Part shown: one piece after another, positions 23,898 to 34,395 of the stretch
How positions within the stretch are numbered: the stretch's first letter is position 1
Layout: each line of letters starts with the position of its first letter
NCBI GenBank assembly: GCA_023853785.1
Contig: JAJIRX010000521.1
Span: forward strand, 52,232-116,231
Length of the DNA stretch: 64,000 nucleotides
DNA from: Psilocybe azurescens
Taxonomy: Eukaryota > Basidiomycota > Agaricomycetes > Agaricales > Agrocybaceae
Reading direction: 5' to 3'
Program-made: the position numbers and the translations under genes
The notes under the pieces: generated by a model
What the model was told of the DNA's origin: nothing
Seen by the model: only the letters and a program-made list of their open reading frames with translations
Databases searched by the model: none

Positions 23898-26800
23898 CTA
23901 CTCTTGCTTGACTATTCGGACTACAATTGTATTCCAGAATTGTCGACGAATTGAGGGATTAAAGGGCTTCGCCCCTCCGCCTCTGAGCCGTAATGTTTCT
24001 GATGTACTATTCATAATGGCGTCGTGAAGGTCAGATGAATCAGACGGGAATTTTGAGAAGTTATGCAGCTGGCCATCGATATGCAAGGGTGAAGCTTGCT
24101 CGATAAAGGATAAGTCAACAAAAAGTCAGATATAAAAATTTTGAGGTAAGAAACACTTGTTTCGATCCCAGGAGGAAGGACGGTAAGCTGTTCACCGCTG
24201 GAGACATTGCTGAACTTAAGATGTCCTCCAGCTGGAAGGCATGCCTGGCCCGAGTACCCGTTTTGAACATTCACAAACGCTGGTTTGTAGAGGATATCTG
24301 ACCCATGCGTCAAGATGTAATCAGTACCCGTAAACATATGTAGGTGATGTTCGCCTCACCAATACCCAGGTCAAGAATGTCGAAGGCAAATACCCACACA
24401 AAAAAACTCGTGCTCAGAGCTATTTGTTAATTTGAAACCCAACTTCAAGCTGGATTCAACAGTATTTGCAACGTCAGAGAGCCATATGGTGCGATAATGA
24501 TTCAAGTTGTCGCCAACAGGCGAAGAGGCGGAGGTGTAGCATCCATCGACGCTGCCGAGACGCCATGCCTCCAAGGTAATATCACGCACGTTCATTTCGT
24601 TCTTCAAACTGGGAGCCTGCCATAAATGCCAAAGGAAATGTGAAGCATGCTCGAGAATACGGCCAATGACGCTGACATCCGACGTTGCTACCGTGAGGAG
24701 GCGTGTCAATTCATCGTCATCACTTATTTCAAAGACAGTGTTGCCATTTCGCACTAGCACGAGGACCTGATGCGGGTTATCCCTCCCTACGAAGCGGAGT
24801 GTGTCGGAGTCCTGTCCTACGAGTCGCTTGACGACATCATGAGATAAAGGTGAGTCATCAATGGCTATGGAAATACAGAGCTTGTGTTCCTGACCGCGAT
24901 GCTCTCGGATGTCTTGCAGAGCCTTAAAGAGTCTTGTATTTCTGATTCGTCCATCCACGTCTGATTCTGTCGGTGTGACGTCACGGAGAGCAGTGGGTTT
25001 CTCCATACTGAATAAGAAGCGATCATAATGTTTCCCTTGACATAAAGGATGTTGACTATAAACAATATCAGCCAACTTCGTTCTCAAAGCGTGAGTGCAT
25101 ACAACAGACCCAGGTAGCTTTAAGCGTTGAATAATATCCCGATAAGTGCAGGTATATGTGCCACTTGCGAGTTTTACCTCACGAAGAACGCGCATCAGAT
25201 CTGAGGTAAATACCCCGTGACCTGATAATTCCGTTGATTCTTCGAATTGTTGACATGAAGCTAGGAGGACATGTGAGCAAAATTGGCGCTGGCGTAGCTA
25301 TCTTCTTTGAATCCCCCTGCATGAGAGCAGTCTAGAATCAGGGTCTGCGGAAGTGGGAACTAGTTAGTAAAGCATATCAGAAATGTTGCGAGCCAACGAA
25401 CAATATTGTTTCCCTTTACGGTGGCGACATGCGCAAGTAAATCATTGATAACGCTGGCCGAGATGGATCGGCCACCAACAAACCAATCATATGGTATGAT
25501 AAATCCAGTATTTGAATCGTGCGGGATGTAATGGCCGGAATGGCCAGCAAAGAAGATGATGATTGGATCATTGAACTTTATCTCCTCGTTGTCTGCTAGC
25601 GACGAAATGTGTTGAATAATTGTTGCATGGGTGGCCCTTTCGTCGAGAAGAACGGATAGCCCGCTATCCGGTATACCGAAAGAGTCTGCGAGAAATGCTG
25701 AGAGGGAAAGAGCATCCTCAACGCATCCTCCGAGCGAAGGTAAGCGATCATCTTTGTACGTATTAATGCCAATGCAAATAAACGAAATACGCGGCATAGG
25801 ACCTACATCGCAATGTTGAGCAAGCTTGCATTAGTAATCATATGTACAGATATACTCACCAAAGCAATCGTAGAATTTCCACCATGTACGCGACTCCTTT
25901 GGGTATAAATTGTCCAAGACAGACCAGAGCGTAGAATTGTAAATGTAGTCACGGTTCCGTGGAATAATCTCAAATGAATTCAATGCATCTGCCAAGGCGG
26001 CCACGCGAAAATCTGTATCCTGCGGTTTATAACTTCTGTAGAACTCTTCCAAGGCGGTAATTAAAATAGCGCGCGCATCGGGGAATTCGGTGATAGACCG
26101 TCTACTGATTTCTACGGTATAACTGATATTCAATAGACGTCTTTGGTTTGAGATGATAAAACACCTACCTGATGCAGACACAGCAACGAGGGCATGGAAA
26201 TGATGGTCGTCCACTGTCTCCTGTTTTCCATGAGAGTTCTTCAAGGCTCTTAGTGCTTCGTCTGCACGAGAATAGGGATCGCCCTCGACCATTCTTTGCT
26301 TTTCCAGGGACACTTTATCCCAACCAAGACCATTATCCCAAAACTTTGCGGCTGGCTCGTACTTTTCGTCTTCTGACCCCGTGGCAAAGACAGACTCGTG
26401 AATAAGCTGGCCGAGTAAAATTCGACGGGGACTCTGACGGCTAGGGGCCTGAATATACAAAAGTGTTTGTCAGCTTTGTCGTAGCCTGAACGAACCGACA
26501 AAGGCACTAACCAACGAATAATATCATCTCGGCCTTTATATGATAGTCGCGAAATCGGAAAATACTCGACGACCCTATAAAACATGTTCATAGAAGACAT
26601 TGGAGTGAGAGATTTGAAGGGGTGGCGGTGAGGTTCCATTTTTAGCCCTTTTTTATCGCTTCATACGACATCCAGCGCAAAGATGGGCCAAAATGATCAA
26701 GCTCCAGATTTGTAACGTTGCCACCACCTCTGTTGTAATACATGGCTCGTATGAGAAACCACGGGACATGTTTATTGATATTTTACTCACATGTCTGAAT

Positions 26801-28054
26801 GAGATCCGGCAAACCATACCTCTTTGACGTCCCCGAGAGGTGCGGTAGTTCCTTCGGAGCCGTCTTCAGCATAGAGGGGACCCTCGCCTCCATTTGCATA
26901 TTCCGGCAGAAATTTGACTCGCAGCTCGTCGAGGGCTAGTGCGTGGCGAAAGGTACAAACATATCTCATGCCAGTAGTCGTCTCGGGAAGGTTCGGACCT
27001 CGGAAGACCCCAATGGCCGACACTGTGTCCCTAGTAGAGCACCGATTCAACTTCGTACTATTTGAAGAACCGAGACTCACCAAGCACCAATGAAGTGAAC
27101 TTTCACGTTTCGACGTGAAAGTGTTTTTTTGAAACGTGCGCACATGTTTTCGGACTCCTCCCTGTCCTGCTTCGTTCCAATGGTTTGGGTATACAAATCA
27201 TATGCGCTGTATAGCTATTTCTGAATAGAATTACACAACAGAACAGAATGTATACTCACAACGCTATTTGTTCTTTGTTTCCCTTATGAAGAAGGCCAAC
27301 CTGTATGCTCTAATGTTAGCGACGTTAAAGATAGAATTCATTGGAGCGCTACAAATACCGCACCTTTTCTATCATTCCGGCAATGACGCGAACTTGATAA
27401 GCACCACGAGAGAACCCTTAACGAAATGACGTTTGAAAAAGAGCAATAGACGCAGATGACATGAGCATACTCACCGAACAGAAAGATGCGGTCCCCAGGC
27501 TTATAGTTCTCTGAAAGCCACTCGTATGCACCGTGGACTTTGGCCTTGAAGTTTCTGTGACAAATATCATGAACTGACAAGATTGGAACAGGCAAACATT
27601 CACGTTGCAAATGCTTGGTCTATGCCGTGTCGAATTGATTGTTTCCATGCTTCATAAGAAAGCCAGGACTCGGAGTCTTTGACGTATGTCCCAATCCCGC
27701 TGTTGTAGTACGTCAACTGCTCATCGCCCTTGACGAGACGACTGTACAGCTCTACAACATTGGTGTTCTGGTATTATACCACGTTAAGGCTGTACTCGAT
27801 CAATTGGAGGCAAGTGATTGAACGTACGTTTTTACCAAATTGATTCGCTGTTCCGTCAATGCAAACAATGAGGTTCCTACCACCGGGGAAGGCATACATT
27901 GGCATTCCTTCCCTGCTGTCGACTTGGTGAGTTGTTCCTCGGCTCCGTCGGTTGGAGTGTTGTCGACGTGAGAAGACATGTCCCGATTATAACCAGGTTC
28001 CTCATTGTGATCCAGCTCCTCCTCAGTAAATACAGAGTCAGTTGAAGCCGACAT
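23898..28054 (-). pseudogene. Module m2: DUF2235 hydrolase - caspase-like fusion
   Basis: Close duplicate of m1 and the least damaged of the pair. The leader starts MSASTDSVFTEEELDHNEE at 28054. DUF2235 parts are in frame across introns: NFKAKVHGAYEWLSENY, DRIFLFG then GFSRGAYQVR (near 27405), and FKKTLSRRNVKVHFIGAW, where m1 is broken. The caspase part has FNDPIIIFFAGHSGHYIP (His codon 25540-25542) and LILDCSHAGG, again Ser for the expected Cys (25324-25326). The C-terminal region ends near TLRLRGGG (23976-23993). It shares with m1 the one-base loss at CQCMPS (near 27890), an in-frame TAA after EAIKKG (near 26648) and a one-base loss before the last 60 residues (near 24113). An ATG in the DUF2235 frame just before the first lesion (MPMYAFPGG) could give a shorter start. 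Confidence 0.77.
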
Positions 28055-28525
28055 GCGAGAGAGATGGTAGAGAGAGGAAAGCAGGTATTGCTTGTCGACG
28101 AAGGCTCACAAGTAACCTTTCATTGCATTCGGACAAGATTAGTGAATATCACACGGGTGACATGACGTGGGATTGCGCTTGCATTCTGTTTGATGGCCGC
28201 CGGGGCATGGAATTCGTGGAATACTTGATATAAACATCTTATGCCTCTGGACCGAGCAAGATGTTGTTCTTGATTTTCATGCATCAGAAGCTTCATTGCT
28301 ATATGTTAGTGGCGAAGTTATCTGGAACGACTTTGAAGGCCCATATAAGCATACGATAAACTCGCCAAAAGGTGATTAGGGCCTCTATTAGCCTCAATGC
28401 TGACTGGAGTCACACTGTGATATTTAGTAATTAGTTTAGAAAGCACCACCACTGGAGACAACAGTGCAAATTGTAGGGGTTTAGGTCTCTTCAAGGCATA
28501 AATGACGCAATGAAGTATCACTGGA
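28055..28525. repeat. Upstream flank of module m2, shared with m1
   Basis: Counterpart of 20169-20628, with a local insertion near 28185-28215 and a deletion near 28345. It holds the presumed m2 promoter. No separate gene seen. Confidence 0.65.
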
Positions 28526-30030
28526 AAGGATGATCAGGTATATGTGCTTCTCTGTGTGCTGCGGGGAGTAAGGGTATGGGTGAGAATGAAGACGAGATGG
28601 ATTTCCACTGCCACTGGGAAAGTGGAGACGAAAAAAAAGAGAAGAGACATACATGACGATATCGATGAGCTTTGTGATATGCCGATGGGCGAGCGACTTG
28701 AGGATCTGGATCTCGCTCTGCAGGTTCTCGAAGAGCTTCGTCATCAGATTGTCGCGCTTGACCTGCTTGATGGTGACCGTCTGCCTGGTGTTCTGCAATT
28801 ATCACAATGCTATGGAGTAGAGTAAATATCAGAATCCCAGCACCCGCAGAGATGGAGGGGGATTCTGCACACGCACCTCGTGGTAGCCCTTGTACATGGT
28901 GGCAAAGCCGCCCTTGCCAATGTCCCCCACGATGACATACGGCCGTGCATCATCCTTGAACTTGCCCGCCATCGTCCGCGCGGAAGTGTCCTCTCCCCCG
29001 TCTCACACACGTGATCTCAGGGTTTCTAGGTACATGTCAGCTAACCTGATTTTTTTTGAAGTCTCTCACTCTCACTCAAATCCAGACTCATCCTACGTAA
29101 CCAGGGCTTCATTTTTTGGTATATAAACATTATATATTTTTATCTACTATGACAACATACACTATTTTTTAAAATAAGATACACATACATAAAAGAGGGC
29201 TACACAAATTGGAGGGGAGGCCGTCGTGTTTACTTGCAACATCCTGCGTGAAAGCCCAACTATCAAGCATGATGGGTAGGGTGAACATGACCGAGGGTGG
29301 GCTCGTTGGGGGTAGGGTGTCCGCACTATTGACAGAGCGGAGATGGCCACAGAGTCAGCAAGGAGGTGGTGAGGGGGCACAGCTGGGTGCGTACGGCGTA
29401 CGTGGGTGGGTGGGTGGACTGTGCGAGTGTCAGAGAGATGGCGTGGAGGTGTTGTTTTAAGGGTGCTTACCAGGGTGATCCCTCGTTCTACCGCTGTAAT
29501 GGGGTGTGCACAGTGGGCGCCGGCGTTATGTGCCCCCTGGTGATGCGGAATGGGTGTTAGCTGACATTGGCAGTCTTAGTGCCGGCGCTGGCCAAGAAGA
29601 GGGTATGTGGTCATTGTGTCGCATCGGCGTGTCGTCCTTCGCTATTGTCAATGGAGGTGTGTGTGGTTGTCCAGGTGCGTGGGCTGCATCGCATTAGTGA
29701 AAAGGGAGAATGATAGGAGCCGGTTGGGGCTTACCAAGGTGATCACCTTGCCGTGTCGTGAGGCTGCATGGACGAGGGGCATGGGCAGTCGGCGCCACTG
29801 GACAGGCAATGATTAATGAGTGGTCAAAGCTGTTGTGTTGTCGTGCTGGGCTTGTCGTTGTTGGTGGTGAGGTGGTCCTGGTTAAAAGAGAAATCAATAA
29901 ATGTTCGAATGCAAACACCTACATCACCTGAAAATAATTTGTTAGAATTTCCCTTTATGGAAATGTGAGACGAGGGAGAGCTGGGCCAGTTTCCGGCCTG
30001 TCGCTTGAAATTCTGTACTGCATTGGTCAT
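28526..30030 (-). pseudogene. ATG1 5' fragment, copy C, split by an insertion
   Basis: This repeats ATG1 exons 1, 2 and the start of exon 3, breaking off after EKHIYLI, earlier than copy B. The start ATG is at 30028-30030, but exon 1 is interrupted after a few codons by about 1 kb of foreign sequence (28985-29995). Exon 1 then continues with [20 protein letters not shown]; the Gly-loop Ser has become Gly. Exon 2 keeps the Lys ([11 protein letters not shown]). The missing hinge, HRD and DFG parts make it non-functional. It again lies head to head with a GST copy. Confidence 0.88.
28985..29995. mobile_element. About 1-kb insertion with imperfect terminal inverted repeats
   Basis: The insertion limits are set by comparison with copies A and B, which read straight through. 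Near its ends lie inverted 17-mers differing at one base: CTCTCCCCCGTCTCACA at 28991-29007 and its inverse at 29964-29980. The inside is GT-rich on the plus strand (about 29220-29850) with no convincing coding sequence, so it would be non-autonomous. No target-site duplication is clear. A second, internal inverted repeat (29034-29045 and 29556-29567) suggests a nested unit. Confidence 0.7.
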
Positions 30031-30337
30031 CTTCTCGTCCAGATGAGATTGCGGTGTATCATCGATAGTGTAGTGTAGTGGATGGATAGAGTTCAGTGTC
30101 AGTGGGTAAGCAGAGAAATGAAGAACATGCACATCCGGATAAGGTTAGGGACAAGTCATAGTTGAACGAATTATCAGCTGACAAAGCATTTTGCAATGCT
30201 CCCAGACCCCTTGTTGGACTGGAATTGCCCGCTTTGTGCTTTCGCTCCCACTGCACTGTGCCTCCGCGTTGGCATACGTCTGTAATTATAGTCATGCACG
30301 AGCACTTTGCTCAGTCATGTGTATCTGCAAATACAAG

Positions 30338-30344
30338 TATAAAA
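30338..30344 (+). promoter_or_regulatory. TATA box of GST copy C
   Basis: TATAAAA in the conserved position about 55 bp before the mutated start codon. Confidence 0.55.
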
Positions 30345-30396
30345 TAACCCACTCCGAGTCCTTCACACCAGCACCCTTACCTTTACACTGCGGACC

Positions 30397-31345
30397 ATGT
30401 AGCCCCAGCCCCAGCCCAAATACACAGTCATCGGGACCCCCTTCTCCACCTTCACCCGCACCATCACGCTCGCGCTGCACTACAAATCCATCAAGTCCCT
30501 GTCTTCCCGCACTTGCCCGGCGCAGACGCCGCGCATCCCTTTGGCATTATCCCCACTCTCCTCATCCAGAACCACAGCGATGCAGAGCATGGGGCCACGC
30601 GCGCCGAGAATGCGCACACGATAAAACTCCGCGAGACGCAGGCCATCATCCGGTACATCGACCGCATCGCGCCCGAGCCCACCCTGCATTTCCACCCCCT
30701 ACAACCTGGGGACGCAGATGCGAGGATGATTGAGGAGAAGATGTGGAAGCATGTGAGCTTCGTGGCGTCGTATGGTGTGTCTTGTCTTGTCTCCCTTCGA
30801 GTCGCTTTTCGTCGGTCTCATTTCTCGCCCTCTTTCTCTTTCCATGCGTTGCCCCTCCCTTCCCTCCCCTTCCCTTCCCTCCCCTCCACCCATCTACCCG
30901 CACAACAGGCTTCCCAACAATCGAACACGGCCTCGTCAAACCCCGCCTCAAACACCTCGCCTCCGGGCTCTCCCCTCCGCCATCACACCCCTCCTCACCC
31001 CTTCCCTCCCCACGCTCGCCAACTTCCTGGACAGCACCGCGCAGTGCCTCCCCTTTCCCCCTCCCTCTTCCCCTTCCCTCCCTCTTCCCCTTCCCACCCC
31101 TTCTCACCCTTCCTATTCGCCCCGCACCCGACGTACGTCGACTTCCACCTCTTCCCCATCCTCGCCGACCTGCGCCCCACGCCCGAGTGGGCCGCCCTCC
31201 TCGCGCACCCGCTCGGCCCGCGATTGGCGCGCTGGATGGAGAGTATGGATGCGCTGGAGTGTGTGCGGCGGACGCGGGAGGGACGGTGAGTGCCGGGGTG
31301 GGGCTGGAGGTTGCGGGAGGGGCCAAGGCAGGGGCGGGCGAGTGA
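30397..31345 (+). pseudogene. Glutathione S-transferase-like pseudogene, copy C
   Basis: The start codon (30397-30399) is followed at once by TAG where copies A and B have CAG, so translation from the normal start would stop after one residue. Eleven bases are missing near 30494 after HYKSI, shifting the frame. FGIIPTLLI, LRETQAIIRYIDRIAPEPTL and IEEKMWKHVSFVASYG are still readable in exon 1, and FPTIEHGLVKPRLKHLASG in exon 2, which starts at 30909. A CT-rich expansion fills about 31045-31115. The C-terminal RWMESMDALECV remains. This is the most clearly dead of the three recent copies. Confidence 0.88.
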
Positions 31346-32855
31346 GGGAGGGTGTAAGCGATGTATGCCGCACAATGTCATTGTTTGTAGGATGTAGGAT
31401 GTAGGATGGGCATGGTGCAACAGGCCTATACACGCAACGCGCGCAGCGATCCGTGCTAGAGTATACTATACGATACTGTGCACGATTTATCTAGAGTATC
31501 GCGTACCTCGCGAACATTAGAATTACATGTGTCGCCCCTCGATTACTACGGGTCTTCATCGCGTCGAATGCGCCGGAGGTGAATGGTGAACGGTGAACTG
31601 AACCTTCAAGCTTCAAGTTCAGAGGACAGCAGAACAGAGCCACCCCTAAATTATAATTATACTATCCACGCGACGCGATGCGACTGCCCGCGTGCCGGTG
31701 CTCTGCGAGCGACGTGCGTGCGTCCTGCCAATGGCCTGCCCCAAATTCTCATGCATATTTCCAAATTCCAAATTCCAAATTCCGACACAACAACTGTAAC
31801 TCACTGTAGCCGTACCATCACCACCGGCATCCGATATAACTGAGTACTTGGATTTTGGATTCAGATTTTCCGTGCTCGGCGCTCGCACTCGCACTGTGCC
31901 GCCTTCGAGCCAGCATTGGCACATGCACTGCGCTCGCTCTGAATCATAATTGATGTGGACGTGGCTCTATAAGAACCTCCTCCTAAAGCAAAAGTAGTCA
32001 TGCATATCTCACTGTAAGAAAGACGCAGCCATCACCCCGACAGCATGACCCAGACTAAGTCTAATATACAGGTCCCAAACCCTTCTCGCCTTCATCGTAC
32101 CGCGTCGTCACACGCGCGTGAGTCGCATTCCACTACATAGTACAAACCCGTCCCGTGCAGCGGCACACCCATCCACCCACCGCTGATGCTGCTGCCGCCC
32201 ATCCCATCCTTTCGCGTTCGCATTTGCGTACATACCCTACCCACTCTTTCTTTTCCGCCAGAAAAAGCAAAGCAACCCACAGGGGAACGATGATTATGAT
32301 GATAGTTGAGAATCGAGGCGTCCCTTGTTATGAGTTTATTGTCATTTATTATCCAAGTTGTCGTCCCAGTCTTCTTCAAGTTTACAACTCTGCCGGCGTG
32401 CAGATTGCCTGTGGACGATGACCTGCCTGCACACGTCAGTCATGACGCCGTGGGGCATTCCTGGAATGCTCGTCGCGCCGCCATGCGGTATAGCGTTGCG
32501 GGCAAGGTGCGTTATGGGTATGATTCCCAACTACCAAAGGCTAAATAAAGCGCTAATAGCTATAAATACAGACCTGTTGTAACAAGTTGTAGCTATAGAA
32601 CCCAAGTGAACAACGAACACCTATACCTGTCTATTTGTGCTCAGCCACCCCATAAAATCCGTACGCAATTCGGACAATCCATGTATAATACGCGTGTCGT
32701 GTTGGCCTGTCCTATGTAATCGAAACTCCAAAATTCCGACATCAGGCAGACACAGCTAATAAGTAACAGGTGTTGATTCTATTTATACAATGCACTGCCC
32801 TCACACCCTAGTACGTTTGTAACCCTCTGCCAACGTATCTTGTTATCCTCCCGCC
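31346..32855 (+). repeat. Old GST remnant D and flanks
   Basis: From about 31560 this resembles 36690-37960 and 43900-45080. Shared blocks are TTCATCGCGTCGAATGCG, CAGAACAGAGCCACCC, and a leader near 31999 followed by an ATG and a decayed GST start (CAGGTCCCAAACCCTTCTCG). The GST C-domain is not recognisable. Short tandem repeats occur at about 31386-31408 (GTAGGAT) and 31770-31795 (CCAAATT). The last 250 bp should hold the promoter of the next gene. Confidence 0.55.
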
Positions 32856-34395
32856 ATGGCCAATAGTTCTATCTATCGAGACTTACTCTTCAAGCATCGA
32901 CACGGCTTGCCTCTATGGAAGCCCGATCCTAACGCGAATCTCCTGGATATCTATACCAAAAAGGCATTAGCATTGGCGATCTCGGACTCCTTACTGATGA
33001 TGGCGGATTCGATTATCTGTTCAACGTACACGCTGGAGCGGAAGACCCGGTCAACCAGTTTCTAGGCACACCCCGACTTTTCAACCCCTCCCTCCCATTA
33101 CCAACCAAGATATTATAAAAACCGAATTTCAACACCCTGAGAAGGCTTGCATCACGCGCAACGCTAGTTATGAAGTGACAGGTGCCGGTAATCTTGGAGA
33201 GGCAATGTATGTCTGGTTTTCAGCTAATCCTTCATCATCATTTCTTCATCTAGCTTATCTCTGTATAGGCCAGGCGTTGAGGTCAACCTGGCGTTTGAAT
33301 TTGCCCTTAGTGAAGAACGTGCTGCCATGCTTATTCTTCCCCATGGCGCCGATCGTTATGATGCAAAAGCCAACGACATATACCTGGAATATGCCATCAA
33401 GTACGCCATACCGTGGTATCAATATCTCAACCAGGTTAAACGACGTGGGGCGAAAAATGGTTCCTTGTTCTTAGTGACCGGGTGCGATAAGTCTCATTCG
33501 TGGGGACTTGCAGCTGGCACGCCACACAGACAAAGCACAGTGAGTTTCGGCATCACGTTGGGCCTAGTGGCTTCAGGGACAGCAAGCATCCGTGCATCGT
33601 GGCGCAGCATAGGTGGGGTGGAAAGCCGCCAATATCCTCAGTCGGGATCGGCCATCACCGAATATATGAACCAATGCGTCTTTGCCAGAGGGTTTACCAT
33701 AGGGATCAATCAAAATTTCTTTACAAAGAAGTTGGTGGGCCCAGCGCGTGTTAAACCAATTGATTCTTCTTCAAAGTCGTTCCCAGGAATTGGCAACGAT
33801 TCGCCATTTCTGCCTTCTCTTTGGCGAGGTACTTCGGATGAGCAATCAACATCTCAAAATCCAGCCAACGAGCCCGGACCTGGTGATCTATTAGACAGTG
33901 AGCAGGACCAGGGTGATTTCGATTATTCAGACACCATGTCAGATTCGGATGCGAGCGACCTTGAATATCAGAAGCCGGTTGGTTTTCTTCCTACTTTTTT
34001 TTCAAAAATTTAATTTCTCAGACGTTGAGTCGCAACAGGTGTTGAGTCCTGGTTCCTACATATGCGATCATCTCCTGTCTTCCGTAAGTAATTGCTAGAT
34101 TACATTTGCAGTAGATAATCCAAACCTGCTTTCAGCGACAAGATATTGATATTGTCGTTGTCCACGACAGTGATTGGATCACGGCGACCAGCAATGATGC
34201 TGAAGACATCTTCACTCCTAACGGAACAAACTACGAACGCCTGACGAATCGCGTTCTGGAATTATCCCACCCTGTCACCAGAACAGCATCAGCTCCAAGC
34301 CAGCAAGGTATTATTTATGCTTTTCCCATGGATAAAGCGTTTATTTCACTGTGTAGATAATTCCTCGCCTACATTACAGCCATATTTGAGTAAAT
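32856..34395 (+). CDS. Module m3, N-terminal half: uncharacterised agaricomycete domain
   Basis: The protein begins MANSSIYRDLLFKHRHGLPL (32856). GISIGDLGLLTDDGGFDYLF and NVHAGAEDPVNQF follow one frame over, then GAGNLGEAM joined across a GTATGT..TAG intron (about 33208-33268) to PGVEVNLAFEFALSEERAAM. The core reads YEYAIKY-like AIPWYQYLNQVKRRG, NGSLFLVTGCDKSHSWGLAA and CVFARGFTIGI. A later piece has VVVHDSDWITATSND. From memory this matches a large uncharacterised family in mushrooms with openings like YRDLL..GYPLW and the phrase LVTGCDKS; no biochemical role is known to me. Two frame changes occur, near 32962 and 33105. There is no DUF2235 sequence here, unlike m1, m2, m4 and m5. It is probably spliced to the caspase half that follows. 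Confidence 0.6.

Noticed and set aside
30646..31326. Minus-strand open frame of 226 codons over GST-C
   Set aside because: Antisense low-complexity shadow of CT-rich sequence.
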